DNA of 64,000 nucleotides from Bacillus sp. PK3_68 (GCF_003600835.1 NZ_NQYC01000001.1:2560001-2624000); one strand, 5' to 3'. Counted from the stretch's first letter, positions 8,691-17,628 are shown. Translations and numbers: made by a program. Notes: a model not told the origin generated them from the sequence alone.

Positions 8691-9611
8691 TTATTCTTCA
8701 GTGAACTCCGATTGAATCCGTTTCATAAACTCCTCAGCTGCACTGTATCCTTGCTGTTGAAGGTACCAGTTATTCGCCGCTGCTTCAATTAATCCAGCCA
8801 CATCGCGGCCCGGCTGGAGCTGAATTTGAATATGAGGAACGCGAACTCCCATATATTCCGTAAACTTCGCTTCCACCTCCAGCTCATTATTCAATGAATT
8901 ATTTTGCCACTTTGTCAGCTCAATATCGAGTGCAATCCGTGTTTCTTCCTGAAAAGCTTTTCTCCCATATAGACGCACAACGTTTAATAGTCCCACACTG
9001 CGCAAGGCGAGAAATTCCTTATTCTTCTCATTGTGGGTGCCAAGCAGCGTTTGCGGGCTCAGTTTCTTGAGTACGACAATATCATCCGCCACAAGCCGAT
9101 GCCCCCGGCCGATCAACGTGTGGGCCGTTTCACTTTTTCCCACTCCTGATTTGCCCCGAAGCAAAATGCCGATCCCCGAGACATTTACACAAACTCCATG
9201 CACAGCAATCTCTTGTGCTAACGTCTTGGTCAAATAAGCATCTAATTTTCCAACAAACTCATAGGTAGATGCATCCGTACGAAGCAAAGGAATTTTTTCC
9301 TCGGTACAATATTGCGGCAAATACATTAATTCCTCTTCGTGAGCCGTAACAATAATACAAGGGGGATTATATTTAACAATATTACCAATTCGCAGCTTGC
9401 TTTCACTGTCGCTTAATCTATGTAAATAATTGATTTCATTGGTGCCGAGCACTTGGACGTGTCCACTTGGAAAAAAGTCAAAATAGTCAATGAACTCCAA
9501 ACCTGGACGCTGCGTTGGAGATTTTTCAATCTTTCGGTGCAGTTGATCCTCTCCAGCTAATACTTCTAATGAAAACCGACGGACTATGTCCTCAATCGTA
9601 ATGGATTTCAT
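8691..9611 (-). CDS. Divergent HPr kinase/phosphorylase-like protein
   Basis: About 306 residues, matching HprK along its length: N-terminal domain MKSITIEDIVRRFSLEVLAG, a His at about 138 in VHGVCVNV, the P-loop GKSGVGKSE at about 153-161, and VADD at about 175-178. HprK phosphorylates HPr on Ser46 in carbon catabolite control. Several sites differ from genuine HprK: the LEIRGLG glutamate is replaced (LALRSVG), the following Asp-Arg segment is missing, and the end reads LQPGRD instead of VRPGRN. The usual neighbours lgt and ppaX are absent. It is therefore more likely a paralog with another target than the main HprK. The start at 9611 has AAGGAGAG 12 bp away; an in-frame GTG three codons earlier lies too close to that site. 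Confidence 0.8.
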   Translation of the reverse strand: MKSITIEDIVRRFSLEVLAGEDQLHRKIEKSPTQRPGLEFIDYFDFFPSGHVQVLGTNEINYLHRLSDSESKLRIGNIVKYNPPCIIVTAHEEELMYLPQYCTEEKIPLLRTDASTYEFVGKLDAYLTKTLAQEIAVHGVCVNVSGIGILLRGKSGVGKSETAHTLIGRGHRLVADDIVVLKKLSPQTLLGTHNEKNKEFLALRSVGLLNVVRLYGRKAFQEETRIALDIELTKWQNNSLNNELEVEAKFTEYMGVRVPHIQIQLQPGRDVAGLIEAAANNWYLQQQGYSAAEEFMKRIQSEFTEE

Positions 9612-9984
9612 AATGAACACTCTCTCCTTGCTTAATCTCTTTAGAAAACTAATAGACAAAGCCAGCAGTCTATTCTTTCTAGCCCTTTAGTATACACTCT
9701 AATGTAACATAATAGTGGCATGATTATTGCATAAGTTGTCTATTTTCAATAAATGTTAACCTTTACTTTAACTAAAGAGCTTTATCATGCATTTTTAATG
9801 CGTATGAGAACCTAATGCTTTTCCAAACGGTTGATCTAATATCGGTCAATGACTTTGCGATTCTGCAGATTAGTCCTTTTATTATTTTCCATTTTCCTGA
9901 ATAATTACATTGTATCGGAAAATAATCATTTACATGCTATTTTTTATGTTAAATTCTACTTCTTTGCTCGGAACGCCCTATCAT
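9612..9984. other. AT-rich intergenic stretch
   Basis: Between the HprK-like gene and the terminator of the PAS-GGDEF gene. It should hold the promoter of the HprK-like gene, but no convincing -35/-10 pair, hairpin or coding frame was found. Confidence 0.5.
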
Positions 9985-10025
9985 TAAAAAATCCCTAGAC
10001 ACGGATGAATAACGTGCTTAGGGAT
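9985..10025 (-). terminator. Terminator of the signalling cluster
   Basis: On the minus strand ATCCCTAAGCACG pairs with CGTGTCTAGGGAT (one mismatch) and is followed by a T6 tail. It lies 100 bp after the PAS-GGDEF stop and closes the six-gene run starting at 17413. Confidence 0.75.
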
Positions 10026-10124
10026 AACAAGATAACCTGTGTACCGCCCACAAAGTGGCTTTAACGCATCAAAAACGAATGTAACCCTGCAGCAGGAAAA
10101 AGAAATTCTCTCATATATTGATAA

Positions 10125-11110
10125 TTAAAGGCTTTCTTTTATATCTGCAAAATGTGTGACACGATTTCGCCCTTTAGACTTAGATGTGTATAGAGCCTTA
10201 TCTGCTTTGGCCAATATAGAAATATTTGTATCTTCGGGAGTGAAGGTAGCTGCACCGATACTCACTGTTGTGGGACAATGGCTCCAGGAGGCATGTTCTA
10301 TACTCTTTCTTAGCCTTTCAGCTGCTTGCTTAGATTGCTCCTCATCCGCCTCTGGCAAAAGAATGATAAATTCTTCTCCACCGTAACGAGCTACTGTATC
10401 AGTTTCTTTCGAATGTTCCTTTATTATCTGTGCAAATTCCCTCAACACTTGATCCCCAGCAAGATGGCCATATGTATCATTCACTTTTTTGAAATGATCG
10501 ATATCCATAATAAGGAGTGAAAAAGGGACTTTAGAGAGAAGAAAGCTTTCAATATGTGAATCCAGCTTGTCAATAAAATAACGCCTGTTTTTCAGTCCAG
10601 TCAAAGTATCTGTTACTGCCAGGCTCTCTAATTTGGCATTTAACCTTATGAGTTCTTCTTGTTTTGCCTCAATATCCCGGTGCAATGCCTCTAATTTTTC
10701 AAGTGCCTCATTTTTAACTCTGTACGCTTCCTCCATTTCTCTCTTGGCATTGCGAATTTCTTTCTCGTAATCAATTCGTCTGCTCATCTTTACAAATACA
10801 CACTCTATGAGCTCTGTTTGATTTCCTTCACCACTTTTCCCATTTAGCAGAACAGGGACATTCTCTCCTTTGTTGGACTTCAACGTTAAATACATCTCAT
10901 CTACATGTCCGTACAGTTGAATAAACGGGTAAAAATAGGTATGAAAAAGAAACTTATTAGCCATCGACATAATCGATTCCATATGATGGTTTAATACATC
11001 ATCTTTACTGTAACCGACCATGTCAAGAAATGCTTGGTTTGCGTACGTGATAACCCCCGACTTGTAATGATGACATATCCACAAGGGGCACGGTCTAGCC
11101 GCTCATCCAT
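10125..11110 (-). pseudogene. RsbP-type PAS domain fused to GGDEF diguanylate cyclase, frameshifted near the start
   Basis: The product would make cyclic di-GMP. The true start is an ATG at 11110 with GAAAGGA; it encodes MDERLDRAPCGYVIIT, very like the opening of the RsbP PAS domain. The rest (GVITYANQAFLDMVGYS, YFYPFIQLYGHVDEMYLTL, VPVLLNG) is in the next frame. Adding one base to the C5 run at 11054-11058 joins them into about 328 residues. A coiled coil follows the PAS domain, then a GGDEF domain with MDIDHFKKVND and an intact RYGGEEF. The inhibitory RxxD site reads KETD. It lies 17 bp after rsbQ, where B. subtilis has rsbP (PAS plus PP2C phosphatase). As written, the PAS start is lost. 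Confidence 0.85.
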
Positions 11111-11127
11111 CTATATGCATCCTTTCA

Positions 11128-11946
11128 CTAGCCATGGTTCTTCTTAAAAGATGAAAGGTATTCTTGTATCAGGCAGACAGTCTCTTTTGGATGACTTAAA
11201 TGTGGGTAGTGTCCTTTTGCCTCCATTAATCGAAAAGTGCTGTTCTTAAGATGGCGTTCCAAATACTTTCCAACTTTTAAAGGAACAATGCTGTCTTCCG
11301 AACATTGTAAAATAAGTGAGGGGACCTCTACTTTTGCTAAATCTTCTCTATGATCCGAGAAAAAAGTAGCTTCGGCAAACTTGCGGGTAACAGCTGGATC
11401 AGTTGAACAAAAACTTGTTTCCAACTCTTGAGTCAACATAGGCTGATTCGGATTTTTCATCGCAAGAGGGGCAAGATAGCTTGCCCAGCCAACAAAATTC
11501 ATCTCCATCATGTCCAATAACTCTTCTACATCTTCCTTTTCAAAGCCTCCAAAATAATCAGGCTCATCATTTAAATAATGAGGAGATGGGCCAAGCATAA
11601 CTAGACATTCAAATGACTCGGGTCTTTGAATAGAGGCCAGCATGCCTATCATTGCACTGACAGAATGCCCCACGAATATAACTTTTTTTATTTCTAACAC
11701 ATCAATAACTTCTAGCAAATCCTTTACGTACCCTTTAAGAGTTCCATATCTCTCATAACTATAAGCCGTTAAGTCTGATTTTCCTGAGCCAACGTAATCG
11801 AATAACACCACTCGGTATTCCTTCTCGAAATGGGGAGCGACAAATCGCCACATATTTTGATCACACCCAAATCCATGCCCGAAAACGATGGTTTGCTCCC
11901 CTTGACCAGTCACTTTTACATTATTACGAATAAGAATGTTTTCCAT
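11128..11946 (-). CDS. rsbQ: RsbQ-type alpha/beta hydrolase
   Basis: A 272-residue alpha/beta hydrolase closely matching B. subtilis RsbQ throughout (FGCDQNMW, FDYVGSGKSDL, GHSVSAMIGMLASI, CSTDPAVTRKFA). The triad is Ser95, Asp218 and His246, at RsbQ-equivalent positions. RsbQ is required for energy-stress activation of SigB and is thought to hand a small hydrophobic ligand to the PAS domain of RsbP; it is also the bacterial relative of plant D14/KAI2 receptors. Here the downstream partner carries GGDEF instead of a phosphatase. The ATG at 11946 follows AGAGGGC. It sits 15 bp after the tandem pterin-synthase gene and 17 bp before the PAS-GGDEF gene. Confidence 0.93.
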   Translation of the reverse strand: MENILIRNNVKVTGQGEQTIVFGHGFGCDQNMWRFVAPHFEKEYRVVLFDYVGSGKSDLTAYSYERYGTLKGYVKDLLEVIDVLEIKKVIFVGHSVSAMIGMLASIQRPESFECLVMLGPSPHYLNDEPDYFGGFEKEDVEELLDMMEMNFVGWASYLAPLAMKNPNQPMLTQELETSFCSTDPAVTRKFAEATFFSDHREDLAKVEVPSLILQCSEDSIVPLKVGKYLERHLKNSTFRLMEAKGHYPHLSHPKETVCLIQEYLSSFKKNHG

Positions 11947-11961
11947 TTCATAAAAGCCCTC

Positions 11962-12780
11962 TTATTCTTTTGTTGGTCCACAGTATTCGAAATAATTTTT
12001 TGCTGTTTCCCAGAGTCCTACTTTATGCAGATTTGGTAAGCGCGATTGAAGCAAGTCCCAAAAGACGATCGACATAACTTCAGCGGTAGGATTTAACCCG
12101 TTAAACTCCTCAGTATCTAGATTCAAATGTTTGTGATCAAACTTTTGTATAATTGTTTGATCAACGATCTCGTCAAGTTCAGCCAAATTTATAATCATTC
12201 CTGTAACAGGATCAACTTCTCCCTCGACTGTTACTTCAAGAATGTAGTTGTGCCCATGCCCGTTCGGATTATTACACTTTCCAAAGATCTCTTTGTTTTC
12301 CTCATCTGATAACTGATCACTATGCAATCGATGTGCAGCAGAAAAATGATATTTTCTCGTTAATTGAATCATTGAACCTTCTCCTTTTTGAGAGAGCAAA
12401 AATGGATTCTCATGCAATATTATTTTATGAAGCTTACAATCTTCGAATCTATCTTTTAATTCATTCCATATATACGCCACAATATTTTCTGTCGTCGGGA
12501 TATGTTCTACAAAAAAAGGGTGTTCACGGTTTAGAAACCTGCCGTCTAATTCCTCTAGAACTATCCCCTTCACTACACGGTCAACATCTGTAATATTCAC
12601 TACAATACCTGATTTTTCATTAAGATGCCCTTTAACTGTCACTTCTAACAGATAATCATGGCCATGACCATTTGGATTGCTACATAGCCCAAATACTTCT
12701 CTGTTTTTGTCTTCATCCCACGATGGAACACGATAACTATGGGCTGCTGAAAACTCTACTTTTCTCGTTAATAAAACCAA
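11962..12780 (-). CDS. Tandem 6-pyruvoyl-tetrahydropterin synthase fusion (PTPS-PTPS)
   Basis: A 272-residue protein made of two 136-residue PTPS/QueD domains. Domain 2 (137-272) resembles the animal-type PTPS: zinc ligands His150, His175 and His177, catalytic Cys169 in FGKCNNPNGHGHNY, Asp215-His216 in KFDHKHLN, and substrate-anchoring Glu258. Domain 1 keeps His14, Cys33, His39, His41 and Glu124, but the catalytic Asp-His pair is Asp79-Gly80, so it is probably impaired. The start is a TTG at 12780 with GAGGTGAG. An internal ATG at 12372, exactly at the domain border, has AAGGAGAAGG ahead of it, so domain 2 could also be made alone. PTPS acts on dihydroneopterin triphosphate; no folE or queCEF genes are nearby. 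Confidence 0.9.
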   Translation of the reverse strand: MVLLTRKVEFSAAHSYRVPSWDEDKNREVFGLCSNPNGHGHDYLLEVTVKGHLNEKSGIVVNITDVDRVVKGIVLEELDGRFLNREHPFFVEHIPTTENIVAYIWNELKDRFEDCKLHKIILHENPFLLSQKGEGSMIQLTRKYHFSAAHRLHSDQLSDEENKEIFGKCNNPNGHGHNYILEVTVEGEVDPVTGMIINLAELDEIVDQTIIQKFDHKHLNLDTEEFNGLNPTAEVMSIVFWDLLQSRLPNLHKVGLWETAKNYFEYCGPTKE

Positions 12781-12831
12781 GGTCTCACCTCTTCTTCATT
12801 CAAGAATTTAACAATGCCAGCTATATTACTA

Positions 12832-15378
12832 TTATATCCTTTTATTCACCTTAGTTAGTGCCGCTTTCTGTATCTCAACAAATGTTTTGTTAAACTCTTC
12901 CACTGATAAAGGTTTGCTAAATAAATAACCTTGTACTTCATTACATTTTTGCTGTTGAAGGAAATAAAGCTGTTTGTCTGTTTCCACGCCTTCAGCAATC
13001 ACACTAACTTTTAAATTACGAGCCATTGCAATAATGGTAGCAATGATTTTATTATCATCAGAATCATCTTCGATGTCTCGAACAAATGACTTATCAATCT
13101 TTAGAGTATGGAAGGGGAACTTTTTAAGATAACTTAATGAAGAATACCCAGTTCCAAAATCGTCAATCGCAATTTTAACGCCTAAGTCTTTTAGAGCGTT
13201 CAGCTTAGCAATTACATAATCTTCGTTATACATTGCTATCGTTTCTGTAATTTCTAATTCTAGATATTGCGGTTTGAGACCCGTTTCCTCCAATACTTTG
13301 CTTACTTGCTCTACTAAGCTTGCTTGCTGGAATTGCCGCGGAGAAAGATTAATAGATATAGTCATGTGTGGAAATCCAGAATTTTGCCATTTCCGCATTT
13401 GCTTACAGGCAGTCTGTAGAACCCACTCGCCAATCGCCACAATCAGGCCGGTTTCCTCAGCTAATGGAATAAACTCCTCTGGGGAAATCACTCCCAATTG
13501 TGGATGGCGCCAGCGAATTAAGGCTTCACTTCCAGTAATAACTCCAGTATTTATATCGACCTTAGGCTGGTAAAATAAAGTAAATTCGTCATGCTCCAAT
13601 GCTTGACGCATACCTTTTTCCAGAATCGCTCTTCTCTGAATCCAGTCATTCATGCCGGATGTATAGAATTGGTGATTATTTCTACCTTGTTCTTTGGCAC
13701 GATACATAGCTATATCCGCATTTTTAATTACATCTTCGATATTGTCCCCATCTTCCGGAAACATGCTTATTCCTATGCTTGATGTGATAAACAATTCGTT
13801 TCCTTCATATAAAAAAGGCTTTTCCAGTGCTTTTAAAATCGTTTGTGCCATGCTATTCGCCGCTTCACTGCTAGTATTGGGTAAAAGTAAAATAAATTCA
13901 TCTCCCCCAATGCGTGACATCATTTCACCTTCTCTAAGAAAAGGCAAGATACGATTAGTGACAGCTTTCAAAATTACATCTCCTGCCGAATGGCCCAGCA
14001 AATCATTGATAAATTTGAACCTGTCCAAGTCAAGAAATAAGAATGCCATCGGGCTCTTTTCATTTATTTCTGCTAACTCTAATGCGGTCTTATTAAATAA
14101 ACGCGAATTAGGAAGCCCCGTCAAAAAATCATAGTAAGCATGGTACTGTATTTCTTTATTTTTTTCTTTCAGCTCATCGGTATAATCTAGCAGGTTTAAT
14201 GACATAACATTCACTTGATTGGCAAGTGATCCTAATTCATCACGGCGTTCAATCAATACCTGCTCCCCGAAATTCCCCTTAGCGATTTCATTTACCTTTA
14301 ATAAAATTTGATTAATAGGCCTAACAATATATCTAGCTAAGAAATAACTAATAACAAAGACGAGAATTAAAACAGCAATAGAAATCATTAAGTTGTTTAA
14401 CAACTGTTTATTTAATACGCTTTGGATCACTTTGTAATCTGTCACTATCCCAATAACATAAGGATCTTCAGAAGAAACAGGAACAAAGCTTTTAAACACT
14501 TTTTTACCGTTCACCGTGCTCTGAAAACTAACGAGCTTGCCCGTTCTCATCGCTTCTCTTACAGCTTTAATATCAGCTTTTTTGTCCTTATACTGGTACT
14601 TACCAAATTGAATATCCTTATTTGCCAGTTCTATAAATCTCTTTCCATTCTGCTCTGTATAGACAGGCGGAGATCCGAAAGTTTCCGGATTAAAACCGGT
14701 AATATTTAACAGCATATCATTATCGCTTAATGTTTTCCTTACAATGGCATTGGGACCAATACGTTTCTCAAAGTCTGTAATCCGCTTGTCACGCATATAG
14801 GGGCTGATTATATAATCGGTCGTGCCGTCATAATAATATCCCCATTTATCCACATGATCAGGGTTAGAGGCAGAAACATTTACAGGACCTGACCAATAGT
14901 TTGGAAGTTTTTGCCCTTGGGCAATCGTAACATTTTTATTGTTGAATAGCTGTTGGAAGGCAGTATACCAATATCCCCATTCTTTCGTACTTAAGTTTCT
15001 CTCGTGGGGATCAGAAGATTTTACTCCCACAATGTCTCCCTTCTCCTTAACAAGCAGGGTAATATGGGAGACATCCAGCTTTTTGCTAAGCTCAACGAGC
15101 TGTTCATTCGTCACATTATTTATATGAGGATCTAGTGCGTTCTCTGCCGCAATAGCTGCTGCACGGAGTTTTTCCCCTATTTCACTTTCCAGGGACTCCA
15201 CCCCAAATTGTGAATGATTAATGGCTATACTAATTTCATTCACTAAGAGCTCTGTCTGTTTTTCCTGATCTTTTATTAACAGATCTCTCGTATAGTAGTA
15301 AGATAAGATATTATTTAAAATTAGTATGGCTGTTACTATCGTAGCAAAGATGAATGATAGTTTTTTCCTTAAAGACAA
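12832..15378 (-). CDS. Membrane GGDEF-EAL cyclic-di-GMP enzyme with extracellular sensor domain
   Basis: An 848-residue signalling protein. A first membrane helix lies at about 8-30, an extracytoplasmic Cache-like domain at about 35-320, a second helix at about 328-350 and a HAMP domain at about 350-400 (RRDELGSLANQVN). The GGDEF domain has an intact RIGGDEF at 490-495 and the EAL domain an EALIRWRHP at 618-626, plus IDDFGTGYSSLSYL. Both cyclase and phosphodiesterase activities are possible; the GGDEF inhibitory site is not canonical (REGE). It is 51 bp ahead of the PTPS fusion and 64 bp after an SDR gene, all on one strand, suggesting co-transcription. The Cache ligand is unknown. Confidence 0.92.
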   Translation of the reverse strand: MSLRKKLSFIFATIVTAILILNNILSYYYTRDLLIKDQEKQTELLVNEISIAINHSQFGVESLESEIGEKLRAAAIAAENALDPHINNVTNEQLVELSKKLDVSHITLLVKEKGDIVGVKSSDPHERNLSTKEWGYWYTAFQQLFNNKNVTIAQGQKLPNYWSGPVNVSASNPDHVDKWGYYYDGTTDYIISPYMRDKRITDFEKRIGPNAIVRKTLSDNDMLLNITGFNPETFGSPPVYTEQNGKRFIELANKDIQFGKYQYKDKKADIKAVREAMRTGKLVSFQSTVNGKKVFKSFVPVSSEDPYVIGIVTDYKVIQSVLNKQLLNNLMISIAVLILVFVISYFLARYIVRPINQILLKVNEIAKGNFGEQVLIERRDELGSLANQVNVMSLNLLDYTDELKEKNKEIQYHAYYDFLTGLPNSRLFNKTALELAEINEKSPMAFLFLDLDRFKFINDLLGHSAGDVILKAVTNRILPFLREGEMMSRIGGDEFILLLPNTSSEAANSMAQTILKALEKPFLYEGNELFITSSIGISMFPEDGDNIEDVIKNADIAMYRAKEQGRNNHQFYTSGMNDWIQRRAILEKGMRQALEHDEFTLFYQPKVDINTGVITGSEALIRWRHPQLGVISPEEFIPLAEETGLIVAIGEWVLQTACKQMRKWQNSGFPHMTISINLSPRQFQQASLVEQVSKVLEETGLKPQYLELEITETIAMYNEDYVIAKLNALKDLGVKIAIDDFGTGYSSLSYLKKFPFHTLKIDKSFVRDIEDDSDDNKIIATIIAMARNLKVSVIAEGVETDKQLYFLQQQKCNEVQGYLFSKPLSVEEFNKTFVEIQKAALTKVNKRI

Positions 15379-15442
15379 ACTATCTCCCCCAATTCGAGCT
15401 GTTTATCTATAGATTTTTATTCTGTTAGCTGCCTTTAGCGTC

Positions 15443-16123
15443 CTATAATACGCCCTTGGGCGGGGTTAAGGTAATTTCGTCCATCCGAACGTGAAGAGGA
15501 GTCGCAGCCACAAATGAGACGACGCGCGCAACATCATTCACGTCCAACATATCTTCAGATGAAAACCCTTCGGCCTCTTTCCAAATATCCGTATACGTAG
15601 CACCTAACTGAATATTTGTAGTAAAAATATTGTATGGATACCATTCTTCTGCTAACACGCTTCCCAAGCCACTCATCGCTTGCTTTGAAGCTGCGTACAC
15701 AGAATTCATCGGAAGGCTTCTTTTAGTTGCAATGGAACTTATATTAACGATGCGCCCTCCTTCTTCTTTCAGTAACGGAAAAGCCTGTTGAATACAGTGA
15801 AACACACCAAAAACATTCGTTTGAAAAACAGCCTCCCATTCTTTAGCTGCAAACTCCTCAAACGCTTTAAAATAACCAATGCCTGCATTGTTAACCAATA
15901 CATCTATCGCTTTGTGTCGCTCACCGATACGTTGGAAAACCTCTTGAACTTCTTTCTCGTCCATAATATTCATCTGCAAAGGGATCAAATTTTCTATATG
16001 ATTGTCTACATTCTTCTCGCGGGTTGTGGCATATGTGACAAACCCCTGCTTGGCGAGCTCTAAACTAATAGCCTTGCCAATTCCCTTTAAACCGCCTATA
16101 ACAATAGCTACTTTCTCTCTCAT
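15443..16123 (-). CDS. SDR family reductase within the pterin / c-di-GMP cluster
   Basis: A 226-residue short-chain dehydrogenase with the GGLKGIG cofactor motif, VNNAGIG, the Ser in VNISSIA and the VYAASK Tyr-Lys pair. It lacks the insertions of larger SDRs. Sepiapterin and pteridine reductases belong to the same superfamily, so together with the PTPS fusion it could finish a reduced pterin; this is inference, as no diagnostic residue shows it. The PTR1-type TGxxxRxG motif is absent. The ATG at 16123 has AAAGAGGTG and starts 12 bp after the DNA methyltransferase stop. Confidence 0.85.
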   Translation of the reverse strand: MREKVAIVIGGLKGIGKAISLELAKQGFVTYATTREKNVDNHIENLIPLQMNIMDEKEVQEVFQRIGERHKAIDVLVNNAGIGYFKAFEEFAAKEWEAVFQTNVFGVFHCIQQAFPLLKEEGGRIVNISSIATKRSLPMNSVYAASKQAMSGLGSVLAEEWYPYNIFTTNIQLGATYTDIWKEAEGFSSEDMLDVNDVARVVSFVAATPLHVRMDEITLTPPKGVL

Positions 16124-16135
16124 ATTGCACCTCTT

Positions 16136-17413
16136 TCATTTGGTAACTTTATATACATAGCCAAAAATGTCCGTTAACACATCATATTCGCTATGTTCTT
16201 TTATACTATCAATCCAATTATTAGCGATTTTCAAATGAGCGTTATGAGCCCTTTGCTGCAACATCGGAAAATCGATAACATAACGATCGCCTTCAATCTC
16301 TCCATGTATAAGATGATACAAGATCCAACTTAATGGATTGTCGACAGCTAGCTGATAGCCCTCTTCTGTTAATGAAGGGACTGGTCTTGAAATGGCAGTG
16401 CAAATCTCACTTTTTATGCCGTCAGGAGTTATAGAAGGCATAATCAATTGAAATGTAACATTTTGATTTTCAAGTACATCTATTTCGGAGGTATACTCAT
16501 AAGCATAAACGGTAACAGGCATATCGCCTATTTCAGCCTTTAGACCTTGGTATTCATTTAAAGAAAAGGGGATTTTTGTTTTCTTTCTATACTCTCTTCC
16601 ACAAAGATAAGATCTATTAAAATCTTCAATGAGCTGGTGTACGGTGACATTCTTCCCTAACGAGCTTATTCTGCTCGCTGTAGTTTGTATAGCTAGTCGG
16701 GAATTGTCACTTGCCAGCCATCTCCTGTTCATCTTCTCTGCTGTAAATGACAGGGTGCCGCTCCCACAATAAAAATCACCGACTAAAGCTCCTTCCTCTG
16801 TTGTCATTTGCAAAATCCGTTCCATCAATTTTTCCGGTTTTTGTGTAGCGTAGGACGTATCTTCCTGTCCCAGGTATTCATACTTCCCGCCATCATCCCA
16901 AACAGAAGAATAGGTGATTCCCTTCTTTTTAAAATAATTTTCCGTTTTGGCATAAAAAAATAAAGATTCATGATTTAAACCAAATTGGGAATGTTTATAG
17001 ACAGCGTCATCAGCAAATTTCCAAATAACCTCTCCAAGAAAATGGTTCGCTCCAAATATTTCATCTAAAATGACTTTTAGATAATGCCCTTCTTTTTGCG
17101 ATGTATGAAAAACAAGGATTCCTTTTTCATTTAACAATTCCCTGGCAGCTTCTATTCTTTTCCGATAATCAGACCGATAAATATCTGATCGATAAAAATT
17201 TCTAATAGTATTGGCCTCGTTCCAAGGATCAACAATGTGTTCATTTAATGTTCGGTTAAATACGGAGAAAACCCATCCAGAATTAAACGGGCCATCAAAA
17301 TAAATCATATCGAACGCTTCCCGGTATCCTTGATTCATCAATCCTTGCATAATATATAGATTGTCACCGTAAAACAGACTGTTTTCTTTCATTGCTTCTG
17401 GCTCGAATTTCAT
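16136..17413 (-). CDS. DNA methyltransferase (N6-adenine/N4-cytosine type) with atypical DGPF motif
   Basis: A 425-residue protein of the beta-class DNA methylase family. Motif IV comes first (residues 36-43, DMIYFDGPF), then TQKPEKLMERIL before the SAM motif DFYCGSGT at about 213-220. The usual DPPY/DPPF catalytic motif reads D-G-P-F, an unusual change at the first proline. About 180 residues beyond the methylase core are of unknown role and contain the segment after RKKTKIPFSLNE. The ATG at 17413 with AAGGTGAGG is preferred over an upstream one. No restriction nuclease is adjacent, so it is an orphan methylase or a repurposed one. It heads the minus-strand signalling run. Confidence 0.82.
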   Translation of the reverse strand: MKFEPEAMKENSLFYGDNLYIMQGLMNQGYREAFDMIYFDGPFNSGWVFSVFNRTLNEHIVDPWNEANTIRNFYRSDIYRSDYRKRIEAARELLNEKGILVFHTSQKEGHYLKVILDEIFGANHFLGEVIWKFADDAVYKHSQFGLNHESLFFYAKTENYFKKKGITYSSVWDDGGKYEYLGQEDTSYATQKPEKLMERILQMTTEEGALVGDFYCGSGTLSFTAEKMNRRWLASDNSRLAIQTTASRISSLGKNVTVHQLIEDFNRSYLCGREYRKKTKIPFSLNEYQGLKAEIGDMPVTVYAYEYTSEIDVLENQNVTFQLIMPSITPDGIKSEICTAISRPVPSLTEEGYQLAVDNPLSWILYHLIHGEIEGDRYVIDFPMLQQRAHNAHLKIANNWIDSIKEHSEYDVLTDIFGYVYKVTK

Positions 17414-17600
17414 AATATCCTCACCTTCTTTTCTCTGTACCTCTGCGATATTGTAACTCATTCCTAATAAGGAAACGAGATGAATTAATACTATTAATTG
17501 TACTTTTTTTAATGAATGGTAGATACTCTTTTTATTTTCCCTTAATATACATGGTGCCTAAACTTGAGTGTAACATTACTTCTATCTAACTAAAAAGCTG

Positions 17601-17628
17601 TTAGCCCTGTTTAAAATACTGATATAAT
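17601..17628 (+). promoter_or_regulatory. Possible lytS promoter
   Basis: A good -10 TATAAT at 17623-17628 is preceded at 16 bp by a poor -35 (TTAGCC), about 50 bp before the lytS start. A weak -35 would fit an activator-dependent promoter. Confidence 0.35.
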
